44,129 nucleotides of DNA from assembly GCA_017557605.1 (NCBI GenBank), contig JAFYYJ010000082.1, positions 1 through 44,129 on the forward strand. The letters are read 5' to 3'. Shown piece by piece: positions 8,175 to 16,761 of this stretch (positions within the stretch are counted from its first letter, which is position 1; each line of letters starts with the position of its first letter). Made by a program: the position numbers and the translations under genes. The notes below the pieces were generated by a model. The model was not told where the DNA came from and made no database searches. It saw only the letters and a program-made list of their open reading frames with translations. This DNA comes from Salinivirgaceae bacterium (GTDB lineage: Bacteria > Bacteroidota > Bacteroidia > Bacteroidales > SZUA-534).

Positions 8175-9664
8175 CGTTTCACATTTACTTTCCAATAGCC
8201 GCCTTTGTCGGGACCGATGCGCTCCAATATTCCCAGCTGTTTCAGTTTGGCCAAATTGTTTTTCACGTTACGCATATTGATGCCCACTTTTTGAGATAAT
8301 TCTTCTGATGAAATTTGCGGTGATTTCTTAATTATATTAATAATTGATATTTGTCTATCAGTTAGGTTATTACGGAATTTTACAGTGTCTTTTACAGTGT
8401 CTTTTACAGTGTCTTTTACAGTGTCTTTTGATGGTGTTTCTACAGTTCCGTTTTCGGCTACAGAATCCATGTTTCTCCAAAGCGTAATACAAAAGTCTTC
8501 TTCCTGAACAAACGTGGGCTTTTTAAGACCTGACGAGACACAGGCATCAATCAAATCGTTTGTGCCGGTGCCCAATCTTTCAATATAGCCAGCCAGATAT
8601 ACGGGATGAGCCAATGTGGGATTTGTCGGTTCGGAAGAATGTTTCGACGAGAGTTTGGCTGGGGTCAGACCATAGGGTAATTGACCGGGGTTGCAAACTT
8701 CCAAACGGTCCTGAAACAGCATTACCTGAACGCTCGCATTCCGAGTATAGTCGCGGTGTACAATGGCATTCACAATTGCCTCATGCACAGCTGATTCTGG
8801 CAACTCGTATTGAACATTGTCATCGGTTGAATGGTCACCAATACGGGCATCGATATGCGACATGACAAACGCTTTTGCCTGGTCGACCAACTCAAAGACA
8901 TTGCCGTAAAAAACCTGATAGAATGGTGCAGGTTTTTGGACTTTTGTGCCGTAGAACTGTACGCATTTGACTTCCGAAGGGCGGAAAAACGCCTGCGGAT
9001 TCTTTGCAAACAGCAAAAGCGCAGAATTTGTCAATCTACCATCAGGAGAAAGCAAGTGCAGCCCCGACAAAATCGCCTCCAAACCATTCTCCATTGTCAA
9101 TGGAAAATTGCGTTTGGCCCGCGCTCTTTCAACAAACACGCGGATTTTGTTCTCGTCAAGGTCGGACAATGTTGCGTAAGGGTGCGGACTTGCATCGAAC
9201 GGGAACTTGTGTATGATTTCCTTCTCCTCCAAATATCTTATCAACGAGGCATATACGGCAGCCCGCAAACCATCGAAATCGGCGAATGTGCGTCTGACAA
9301 CATCCTGCTCCACTTTCGCTATCAAAGCCGACTCCTTCGGGTGCCGCTTATCGGACTGTTTGACATACGCAAGACGGTATCGGTAATTGGCTGTGGCAGA
9401 GTCATATTCTCGTTCGGTTGGAGAGACACCTTCGGCATCTTCAAATCCATATTCAGTGCCAAAAATCCCCAAATAAATGTCGCTTTGAGCTGCTTCTTGC
9501 AGATATGCTTGTTGGGCATTTTTATTGTTTGCCGGCAGATTCTCGAATATAAAAGGCTCAAAAAACTGCCCGAAAAGAACGTCCTGACGGATATAATCCA
9601 CCAGTCGACGCCGCTCTTCGGCAAACTCCCGCTGAACACTCGATATGAATATTTTTATCTGCAT
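8171..9664 (-). CDS. DUF4062 / ATPase-like / winged-helix protein
   Basis: A 497-residue three-part protein. Residues 1 to about 105 match DUF4062 (IFISSVQREFAEERRRL, then IYLGIFGTEYG), a TIR/SLOG-like domain often fused to signalling or defence effectors. The middle carries HEAIVNAIVHRDY (294-306) and a following NPGQLP (325-330), the nucleotide-binding block of the GHKL-like domain seen in RecG-related putative transcriptional regulators. The C-terminus (about 435-497) is a winged helix (LTDRQISIINIIKKS ... LAKLKQLGILERIG). Between the last two lies a linker with four copies of Lys-Asp-Thr-Val. It overlaps the glycosyltransferase downstream by 4 bases. A DNA-binding regulator of the locus, or a defence gene lodged in it, are both possible. 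Confidence 0.8.
   Translation of the reverse strand: MQIKIFISSVQREFAEERRRLVDYIRQDVLFGQFFEPFIFENLPANNKNAQQAYLQEAAQSDIYLGIFGTEYGFEDAEGVSPTEREYDSATANYRYRLAYVKQSDKRHPKESALIAKVEQDVVRRTFADFDGLRAAVYASLIRYLEEKEIIHKFPFDASPHPYATLSDLDENKIRVFVERARAKRNFPLTMENGLEAILSGLHLLSPDGRLTNSALLLFAKNPQAFFRPSEVKCVQFYGTKVQKPAPFYQVFYGNVFELVDQAKAFVMSHIDARIGDHSTDDNVQYELPESAVHEAIVNAIVHRDYTRNASVQVMLFQDRLEVCNPGQLPYGLTPAKLSSKHSSEPTNPTLAHPVYLAGYIERLGTGTNDLIDACVSSGLKKPTFVQEEDFCITLWRNMDSVAENGTVETPSKDTVKDTVKDTVKDTVKFRNNLTDRQISIINIIKKSPQISSEELSQKVGINMRNVKNNLAKLKQLGILERIGPDKGGYWKVNVKR
8382..8429 (-). repeat. Four perfect 12-bp tandem repeats in coding linker
   Basis: Four identical tandem copies of ACAGTGTCTTTT (plus strand). They encode repeated Lys-Asp-Thr-Val in the linker of the DUF4062 protein. 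The 12-base period keeps the frame, so copy number could vary by slippage without breaking the protein. Confidence 0.95.
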
Positions 9665-9674
9665 AACTGCAGTA

Positions 9675-9682
9675 CAAATTTA
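9675..9682 (-). promoter_or_regulatory. Possible internal -7 box for DUF4062 gene
   Basis: TAAATTTG on the minus strand fits TAnnTTTG. It is only 11 bases from the start codon, implying an almost leaderless transcript. No -33 TTTG stands at 19 bases, so this is tentative. Confidence 0.3.
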
Positions 9683-9718
9683 TAAATATCCTTTGCGATT
9701 ACTTCGTGATAGTGAATT

Positions 9719-11455
9719 TTAGTTTGAGAACCAATCGCTACGAATCATTTTGTCTGACAAAATATATGCCTCTTCTTCTGTGATTTTCCTATTATAGCGT
9801 GCTGCACTATCCAACAAATTCACTCCAAAACCTTTCCAATAATAGTCATCGGCTCCAATGCAATGAAGAATGGTTGGGAATATGTCCATTTGATAGCATA
9901 TGTCACTGACAATCATTTTTTTACAAACAACTGGTGATATAATAATCAAAGGACAAAATGATTCATCCTGCGGGATAGGATAATTATATTTCTGTGCAAA
10001 TGGAGCGAATTCATCTAACAATGATTTCTTAAACACCGTATGGTCTCCTGTTATAACAACAGTTGAAGAAGACAACAAAGAAGCTATCTCCAATTTGTTT
10101 AAGAAATCACCAATACAACTATCGGTATAATGAACACAATTCAAATACCCACGCAGATTTTTTGGCATATCATTCTTAAACAATAGATTAATTTCAGCAA
10201 CATTCTCAAACGGTACATGCGTTGATATTGTTATTACTTGGGAACAGAAAAGGCCTTTTTTAGTAATGATATTTTCATATGCCATATTGAATATCTCCGC
10301 ATCATTCACTTTACGACATTCAGGAAATACATAATCATTATAGTTATAACAAACATTCATTTCATGCTGATTCCATACATTGCTGTTTAATGGGTTTACA
10401 TTCGTGGCATTTTGATAATAGTGGGCAAAATTAGGATATTTGTTTTTTCCAAACAACATACAAGCAGCACCAGTCTGTAACGGAAGCATACCCGTATTTA
10501 CAAGCATCTGTCCATCGCCAGAATTGCCATACAAAGCCTGCGACTTAATCCTTGAACAGTACAAAACAGAATCCGCATCAATAAGTTTTTGCATATTGGG
10601 AGCAACATAATCCCCATTTTCATCTTTGAATTGCAAAGTCCAACTTTCCAAACTTTCAACTAAAATCACAATCAAATTAGTTTTTGCAGTATCACTCGAA
10701 GCATCCAATCTAAACAGACTATCTATAGTTTTTTGCTCTTCTTCAGAAAACTCAACTCCTGCACAAAACGAGTCAAGATAATCAGTCCTATATTTTTGAA
10801 ATATGAACATTATTGGAACATAATGAATTATTGAACTACTCTCAATATAAAAACTCATTGTGGAAGGAATACGTCCTTCTGCGATTTTTTTCACTTGAGA
10901 AATCCTTTTTTCATTTGAAGAGAACACCTTTCCTGTATAAAATAACAAATCCAATCCGTAGAAAAGAAATGCCAGACATAAACAAAGAACAAAAAAACTA
11001 TAATTTATACGCTTGGGCTTGCTAAAAAATACCAATATCGCATAAAATATGGTTATCAAAACAAAAAACATTGTTTTCCAATTAATGTATGCAAGAATGG
11101 AGTTCGTAAAACCAGACAAATTACCAACCATTGATATGGCATCAACATCAAGAAAAAATCCATAAGAACGAAAATATACCATATTGGCAACCATCCATAC
11201 ATCTATCAATAACGATATTATAATAGTCCACCATTGTTTTTTAAAAATGAAAACAAAACTTGCTATTAGTAGTGCGGGAACTAATTTAGAAATGTAAAAA
11301 GAGAAAAAATCCATAGGGGATGTCCACAAAGAACTTACAGCAACATATCCGTAACAAAAATAATGGAATAGAACACATTTAATAAATATAGCCAATGCAA
11401 AAGCAATGTATATATCAACTACCGTTTCTCTTGCGTATTTCTTTATTATACCCAT
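9719..11455 (-). CDS. LTA-synthase-like membrane phosphotransferase
   Basis: A 578-residue member of the LtaS/MdoB/EptA-like alkaline-phosphatase superfamily. Five hydrophobic segments (roughly residues 14-38, 50-72, 76-95, 128-145, 150-172) precede an extracytoplasmic sulfatase-fold domain. That domain starts at NLIVILVESLESW (metal-binding Glu at 268) and ends with VVITGDHTVF. Relatives transfer phosphoglycerol or phosphoethanolamine from phospholipids to surface glycans. The nucleophile, usually Thr in a G-K-T-S-D context, seems to be Ser312 here (YGNSGDGQ); this is my alignment by eye. It lies in a row with FkbH-like, SGNH and MBOAT genes, so it probably decorates the same surface polymer. 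The donor group is unknown. Confidence 0.8.
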   Translation of the reverse strand: MGIIKKYARETVVDIYIAFALAIFIKCVLFHYFCYGYVAVSSLWTSPMDFFSFYISKLVPALLIASFVFIFKKQWWTIIISLLIDVWMVANMVYFRSYGFFLDVDAISMVGNLSGFTNSILAYINWKTMFFVLITIFYAILVFFSKPKRINYSFFVLCLCLAFLFYGLDLLFYTGKVFSSNEKRISQVKKIAEGRIPSTMSFYIESSSIIHYVPIMFIFQKYRTDYLDSFCAGVEFSEEEQKTIDSLFRLDASSDTAKTNLIVILVESLESWTLQFKDENGDYVAPNMQKLIDADSVLYCSRIKSQALYGNSGDGQMLVNTGMLPLQTGAACMLFGKNKYPNFAHYYQNATNVNPLNSNVWNQHEMNVCYNYNDYVFPECRKVNDAEIFNMAYENIITKKGLFCSQVITISTHVPFENVAEINLLFKNDMPKNLRGYLNCVHYTDSCIGDFLNKLEIASLLSSSTVVITGDHTVFKKSLLDEFAPFAQKYNYPIPQDESFCPLIIISPVVCKKMIVSDICYQMDIFPTILHCIGADDYYWKGFGVNLLDSAARYNRKITEEEAYILSDKMIRSDWFSN

Positions 11456-11484
11456 TTATTGCTAATCTTTATAATTCTCATACT

Positions 11485-13326
11485 CTATTGGTTTCTATAT
11501 CGGTTTCGAATTTTCTTCACAAATTCAGGTGTCCGGTCATATATCCAACCTTTTATCCTCGGAACATAATAATCGGTCAATTTTCGCAGGTTGCTTTTTT
11601 GTTTAACTTTTTCTCCCAAAATTTTTTCTATATATTCATTCGCCTTCTGTGAAATTTCAAAATATACTCTTCGCTGAAAATGATTGATATTGTCGGTGAA
11701 ATCGTCCTGCTCTTTTATAAAATCGTTAAAATCAAGCAACAACACGCGTTCATTCTGTTTGGCGAACAAACGTAAAGCATCATTTAGCTCTTTGTGATAA
11801 AGGTGTCTGTTCTCAAACAATTTTGTTGTATTTGCCAAATAGGGCGTTTCGCTTCCCAACATTAAAACAATTGTTGTCTTCGGCCGTTTTTTCAATAAGG
11901 TTTTAATATTCTCAAGATATTCACCAACAGAAAGTCGCCCTTGATATTCCCAAGTATTTGAGAATGTTTTCAACCACTCTTTGGTATACTTATTTTTATA
12001 GCAATATAATTCACCGCTTAGAAAACCTTCAATATTGTTAACATCTGTCAAATCGTTGCAATACTCACCAAAAGCCAACAAATACCCGTCTCGTTTACGA
12101 CGATATACTGCCAAACCCGCTTCAATCAACGTTGAGAGAAATATCAGTTTAACCTCCGGATTGAACAAATCGGTTTCAAACATTTGAGCATCATTGAAAA
12201 TACACTCCTCAAGCAAAGTTTCTTTCTCTTTGTCAGAAAGGAACGGAAATCGCAAATAATTTACGGAGTGATTTTGGTGTTCAATTGAGCTTTGCCTATC
12301 ACTAATATAGGTAAACTCTGTCAAGATTGACGAGGAATCAAAATTAAACACCATTGAGCTCAAATCGCAAGGACCTTTAAACAATACTTTTCCTGCCAAT
12401 TTACCTTTTTTATCTTGTATCGACGAAGTTCTATTTTGATTTATCCAAGGTGGTGCAGGCACTTTTTGCAGTTCCGCTATCACTTCGCCAACCACCTGTA
12501 TTTCAGGAAAATTTAAAGTCGAATAAACATATTGTTCAACACCTTGTCCAATAGTACGGCAAGAGAATAAAAAATGAATACACCTGTTGTTTTTTACAGC
12601 GAAAAAGCCAACTATTCCGTATTTGCCATAATCATCTTCAACCGTTACATAACCAGCATCCACATTTTTATCTGACAATAATGTCAACAAGTCATCTTTC
12701 GAACTTCTCTGTTTTGTGTAATTCAACTGATTTGTCCGCTTGACCAATTCAGCAATTCTGTCGATTTGTGCAATACAATCTCGTTTAATCTCTACTCGAG
12801 TGTTTGTACTAAATAAGAATTGAACATTATCGGAATAGTGGGATTTGCTTATCTGTTTCTTCTCCAAAATCTTATAATTAGTCAAACGAGTGTGTTCAAC
12901 ATCCGACGGTTCTATTTCATTGAAGTATTTAATTAATGACGGAATAACAGCAGGTCCCGCATAGTTTATCTGCGGGGCATAATATGTAACCTCATTTAAA
13001 TTCGTAACATTATCGTCAATAAACAAAACGTTTTCCTGACGGAACCCCATATCCACTATCATACGGGAAATCCGTCCCCCCTTTGGGGTCCAATCAATAG
13101 AGTTAAAAACAAAATAATCCCGTATTTCAAATTCTTTTAGTTTCTCCAATACCTTCGTTGCATCATTTTTAGAACAAATGGAGGATACAATTCCACAATC
13201 AGCCAATCGTCTGATTAAATCTGCATTTTCTTTTGGCAAAAAGACATCCCCCTCACTCAATGTACCTTTCCAAAGAGTGTCATCTAAATCCCATATTATT
13301 AATTTTATGTTGGAATATTGCATCAT
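11485..13326 (-). CDS. FkbH-like HAD-IIIC family protein
   Basis: A 613-residue protein of the HAD-superfamily IIIC / FkbH-like group. The N-terminal HAD domain has DLDDT (13-17), the hallmark SSICSKNDA, a WTPKGGRI lysine motif and LFIDDN. An acetyltransferase-like middle domain follows (about 170-330, with GYVTVEDDYGKYGIVGFF). The C-terminal third (about 340-600) contains VLMLGSETPYL and VLLLDFNDF and resembles an SGNH-like fold. FkbH proteins make glyceryl-S-carrier intermediates from 1,3-bisphosphoglycerate for methoxymalonyl units; relatives in glycan loci are less understood. No acyl carrier protein gene is seen nearby, so a direct FkbH role is not established. Start is the first of two adjacent ATGs (13326 or 13323). 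Confidence 0.75.
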   Translation of the reverse strand: MMQYSNIKLIIWDLDDTLWKGTLSEGDVFLPKENADLIRRLADCGIVSSICSKNDATKVLEKLKEFEIRDYFVFNSIDWTPKGGRISRMIVDMGFRQENVLFIDDNVTNLNEVTYYAPQINYAGPAVIPSLIKYFNEIEPSDVEHTRLTNYKILEKKQISKSHYSDNVQFLFSTNTRVEIKRDCIAQIDRIAELVKRTNQLNYTKQRSSKDDLLTLLSDKNVDAGYVTVEDDYGKYGIVGFFAVKNNRCIHFLFSCRTIGQGVEQYVYSTLNFPEIQVVGEVIAELQKVPAPPWINQNRTSSIQDKKGKLAGKVLFKGPCDLSSMVFNFDSSSILTEFTYISDRQSSIEHQNHSVNYLRFPFLSDKEKETLLEECIFNDAQMFETDLFNPEVKLIFLSTLIEAGLAVYRRKRDGYLLAFGEYCNDLTDVNNIEGFLSGELYCYKNKYTKEWLKTFSNTWEYQGRLSVGEYLENIKTLLKKRPKTTIVLMLGSETPYLANTTKLFENRHLYHKELNDALRLFAKQNERVLLLDFNDFIKEQDDFTDNINHFQRRVYFEISQKANEYIEKILGEKVKQKSNLRKLTDYYVPRIKGWIYDRTPEFVKKIRNRYRNQ

Positions 13327-13375
13327 TCTATTTTCTATTATCTTTTTTTATCACCTTCAAAAAAAAGCTTAAAAT

Positions 13376-14344
13376 TTAAAATGACCTCTTGTATTTATCA
13401 TTAAAATACTCATTTGTTATTATCAATCCTATTTTATCAACTCCCTGTGAATTGGGATGGTCCGCATCTACAAAATCATCATCGCAAAAGTTTTGATTTT
13501 CATACATATCAACAAAACAAACATTACTATTTGATTTCATCATTTTATATAGTTCACATTTTGAAATCTGTGAATTAGCAGAATCTGCATAATCGTAAAA
13601 ACATTGCCGCTTTGGTGGAACTACAAGTATCAAAGTCATATCACTACTTGAAACCAAATCAATTATATGCTGTAAAATCAACTTGTTCTCCTCGACCAGA
13701 CTACTTCTGAATTTAATACTTGTCATCTCCAATGCTCTTCGTTTACAAGCCTCACCTGCATCATCGGTAGTAGCTATAGGAATATAATTATCTTCGTACT
13801 TCTCCCGCTTTGATGTCTTTTCCTCCTCCACTTGCTTGTATTTCTTTGTCAGCATTGAAAATTCACGATTACACCGAAAGAAATTGGAAGTTGCCATTAA
13901 TCGATTAGCAAGCGACATATCCTGCATCGTATCAGCATACTTATAATATTCCCTATCGGTGTACCGCTGATTTGTTTCAATCAGACTATACCCAAGCATA
14001 TCATAGTCGACAAACAACACAATATATTTTAAAGCTTTTTTACATTTAATCAACTCATCAACAACCAAATAGATGTGAAATAAATCCTGTCCTCCAACTG
14101 AATAGTTTTCAACACAATCTCTTCTCAATCCCAATAATGATGGTTTCCCAATTGCTCCAGCGTGAGAATTACCAACAATAGCGAGTTCTATGTTATCATT
14201 ACTTTGATGTATACCAGCATACAAATAATCGATTCTTGTTGGCACACCACAAAACAATAGCTCCAAAACAAATATCATTACTGCAATGAACAAAGCTACA
14301 GCAGCAATCTCAACACAAAACCTATGTTTATTATTCAACCTCAT
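13376..14344 (-). CDS. Membrane-anchored SGNH-like protein, MBOAT partner
   Basis: A 322-residue protein with one N-terminal membrane helix (about 10-32) and an extracytoplasmic SGNH/AlgJ/DltD-like domain. The catalytic blocks are visible: IVGNSHAG with Ser60, and DADHPNSQG with Asp293 and His296. Between them lie VLFVDYDMLGY and LILVVPPK, typical core strands. It shares one base with the MBOAT gene before it (TGATG). Such MBOAT/SGNH pairs move an acyl group across the membrane and place it on a surface glycan, as in alginate acetylation. The expected role is therefore glycan O-acylation, probably acetylation; the acceptor is unknown. Confidence 0.75.
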   Translation of the reverse strand: MRLNNKHRFCVEIAAVALFIAVMIFVLELLFCGVPTRIDYLYAGIHQSNDNIELAIVGNSHAGAIGKPSLLGLRRDCVENYSVGGQDLFHIYLVVDELIKCKKALKYIVLFVDYDMLGYSLIETNQRYTDREYYKYADTMQDMSLANRLMATSNFFRCNREFSMLTKKYKQVEEEKTSKREKYEDNYIPIATTDDAGEACKRRALEMTSIKFRSSLVEENKLILQHIIDLVSSSDMTLILVVPPKRQCFYDYADSANSQISKCELYKMMKSNSNVCFVDMYENQNFCDDDFVDADHPNSQGVDKIGLIITNEYFNDKYKRSF

Positions 14345-15759
14345 CAGAACTGAAAATAAATAAATGACTGTTCTTCAAACACTCCCAACGTATAGATTCC
14401 AACAATTTGCAAGAAAACGAGCAAGACACGCCATATTTTCTTCATTTCTCGTTTTAATACAATTTGTTTACAAAAATCAACAGTAAACAAAAGCCATATA
14501 AATAATAGCATCATTATAAATGTTTTCACACTTACTAATGGCACTCCGATTATACCACTATTAAATTTGAAAATGTTTCCGTAGATATACCATACGTCGG
14601 ATAATGTATTTGCTCTGAATAACGCCCAACCAAATACAACTATGACAAATGTGCATACCACTTTGGGCAAATGGTTGATTTTAAAAGAATCATCTATCTT
14701 ATAAGATTTCAAACAAAAGAGTTTCTCCAATATCAACAAAACACCATAATAAGCACCCCAAATAACAAATGTCCAATTGGCACCATGCCACAATCCACTA
14801 ATTGTGAAAGTAATAAATAGATTTGCACAATGACGGACATATGAAACCCTATTTCCTCCTAAGGGAATATACACATAATCACGGAACCAACTGCTCAACG
14901 AAATATGCCACCTGTTCCAAAATTCCTTAATGCTTCGACTTAAATATGGTTGGCGAAAGTTGGTCATCAAATCGAACCCGAATATTCGGGCTGTACCAAT
15001 AGCAATATCGGAATATCCCGAAAAATCAGCATAAATCTGAAATGTGAAAAATATCGCTGCCCAAATCAGCGGAAAACCACTATAATTTTCCACATCGTTG
15101 AAAACGAGATTAACATACACCGCCAAATTATCGGCAATAACCATCTTCTTGAACAATCCCCACAACGCCTGACGTAATCCACTTGTTATTTGTTCATAAT
15201 TCACAATTCGAGCACGGGCGAACTGAGGCAAAAGGTTGGTCGCTCTTTCAATTGGACCTGCTACCAGTTGAGGGAAAAAAGCGACAAAAGCAAAAAATTG
15301 AATTACATCTTTGGTTGGTTGTAATTTATTTCGATACACATCAATGCTATAACTCAATGCCTGAAACGTATAGAAGCTGATACCTACAGGCAAGATTATA
15401 CGCAATAACAAGCCATCCGCTTTCCCACCAAGAAATACATCCGCGAACGATTGAATAAAAAAGTCATAATATTTAAAAACACCAAGAATCAAAAGATTGA
15501 CAATTATATTCGCAGCATTAATACACTTTGCCTTTCTATAATCTCCTCTATATTCTTCAATTAAAAATCCACTCAACCAACTGCAAAACGAAGTAAACGC
15601 TATGAGTATAAGAAATCTCCAATTCCACCAACCATAAAAAGTGTATGAGGCAACAAGAATAAAAACATTTTGCCGTTTTACGTTCTTATTGAACACAAAC
15701 CAATACAGCACAAACACAATTGGCAGAAATATGAAAAACTCTATAGAATTAAATAACAT
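14344..15759 (-). CDS. MBOAT-family O-acyltransferase
   Basis: A 471-residue polytopic membrane protein of the bacterial MBOAT (AlgI/DltB/PatA-like) family. Characteristic motifs are VAGPIERA (167-174), YADFSGYSDIAIG (243-255), RQPYLSRSIKEFWNRWHISLS (269-289) with His285, and SGLWHGANW (321-329) with the catalytic His325. It opens with MLFNSIEFFIFLPIVF, the usual start of this family. These proteins pass acyl groups from a cytoplasmic donor to a periplasmic partner or acceptor. The next gene, sharing one base, encodes a plausible SGNH partner. Length is normal for the family. No gene symbol is assigned because the acceptor glycan is unknown. Confidence 0.92.
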   Translation of the reverse strand: MLFNSIEFFIFLPIVFVLYWFVFNKNVKRQNVFILVASYTFYGWWNWRFLILIAFTSFCSWLSGFLIEEYRGDYRKAKCINAANIIVNLLILGVFKYYDFFIQSFADVFLGGKADGLLLRIILPVGISFYTFQALSYSIDVYRNKLQPTKDVIQFFAFVAFFPQLVAGPIERATNLLPQFARARIVNYEQITSGLRQALWGLFKKMVIADNLAVYVNLVFNDVENYSGFPLIWAAIFFTFQIYADFSGYSDIAIGTARIFGFDLMTNFRQPYLSRSIKEFWNRWHISLSSWFRDYVYIPLGGNRVSYVRHCANLFITFTISGLWHGANWTFVIWGAYYGVLLILEKLFCLKSYKIDDSFKINHLPKVVCTFVIVVFGWALFRANTLSDVWYIYGNIFKFNSGIIGVPLVSVKTFIMMLLFIWLLFTVDFCKQIVLKREMKKIWRVLLVFLQIVGIYTLGVFEEQSFIYFQF

Positions 15760-15765
15760 AACTTT

Positions 15766-16761
15766 TTACCAATAACAACCATTTTCAACATTTTCCACCC
15801 CTATCGGTTTATTTTGATTTGAAGGACGAATCCAATGTTCATTATAATATTGCGAAACACGAGGATTATTATCCCAACGGGTTCCTTTGATTCCGAACAA
15901 AATCTGTGTCCAACCTGCAAGATGAATAGCCTGCTTGCCCAACTGCTTACAATAGGCTGCTAACGGCATACCATAAGCACCGCAACCAACAAGCGCAATA
16001 TCAAAATCAATCATTTTGATATCATCTTTCATTTTTTGTAATGCATCAAACCAAGTAGAGAATTCTGTTTTTGTTCCAACTATTGACTGCACAGCCTTAT
16101 AGGTAATCAAATTGAAATCAGGCAACACGTCATTGCCTTGCCAAAGAAGTTTCCGTTTTTCATATTGAGTTTGAATATCTTCGGCAAATGGATGAATAAC
16201 GAGAACCTTTTTTCCTTGTAAATATTTAGTCCATGGATTACGGTAATAGAACGGAGCATAATAACCATCCAAATTTACCCGAACGGCGTTTTTCAATTCT
16301 TTACGGAATAAATATTCGTTTACCTGATAACTGCCCAAAATGTCAATCTCACGAATTGCGGCTACATTTTCCAAATAAAACCTCTCTACAAGATTTTCGT
16401 CGTTTGGGAAGAAGCCAGCATTAAAACAGATGCTTTTCAAATCATAATTTGAAACTGACAAATAATTTACTTTTCCTCTGATAAAGCTTATGTAGTCAAC
16501 AATTCCGAATTTTTGTTTATTACGAATTACGTACTGCTCCAACAAATCCAACTCAATTGTTCCAAATTTAGAAATTAGCAAAGGTTTGCCCATCTGTAGT
16601 TGCGACAATATATAGTCATTAGCATCTTGATTGAATGTATCAACATAACCCAAATATTGTCGTCCCTGCAAGTTTTCATTCTTAACATCGTAAAGAGGAA
16701 AATACCGATGATGCAACGTCCGCAACCTATATGCTATGGATTCTTTTATTCGTTCAAGCAT
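15766..16761 (-). CDS. GT-D-like glycosyltransferase
   Basis: A 331-residue protein resembling the GT-D (DUF1792-like) glycosyltransferase group. It has ISKFGTIELDLLE (about 63-75), matching the FGDGE-type motif of the family. Further on are KKVLVIHPF and a C-terminal block VGCGAYGMPLAAYCKQLGKQ followed by AIHLAG. Enzymes of this fold usually extend glycan chains on a partly built acceptor. The start at 16761 overlaps the end of the upstream GT4 by 8 bases, so the genes are in one operon. Assignment rests on motif recognition only; substrate unknown. Confidence 0.65.
   Translation of the reverse strand: MLERIKESIAYRLRTLHHRYFPLYDVKNENLQGRQYLGYVDTFNQDANDYILSQLQMGKPLLISKFGTIELDLLEQYVIRNKQKFGIVDYISFIRGKVNYLSVSNYDLKSICFNAGFFPNDENLVERFYLENVAAIREIDILGSYQVNEYLFRKELKNAVRVNLDGYYAPFYYRNPWTKYLQGKKVLVIHPFAEDIQTQYEKRKLLWQGNDVLPDFNLITYKAVQSIVGTKTEFSTWFDALQKMKDDIKMIDFDIALVGCGAYGMPLAAYCKQLGKQAIHLAGWTQILFGIKGTRWDNNPRVSQYYNEHWIRPSNQNKPIGVENVENGCYW

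Noticed and set aside
8382..8429. Possible CRISPR-like array
   Set aside because: Tandem 12-bp units without spacers, in frame within a gene; not a CRISPR.
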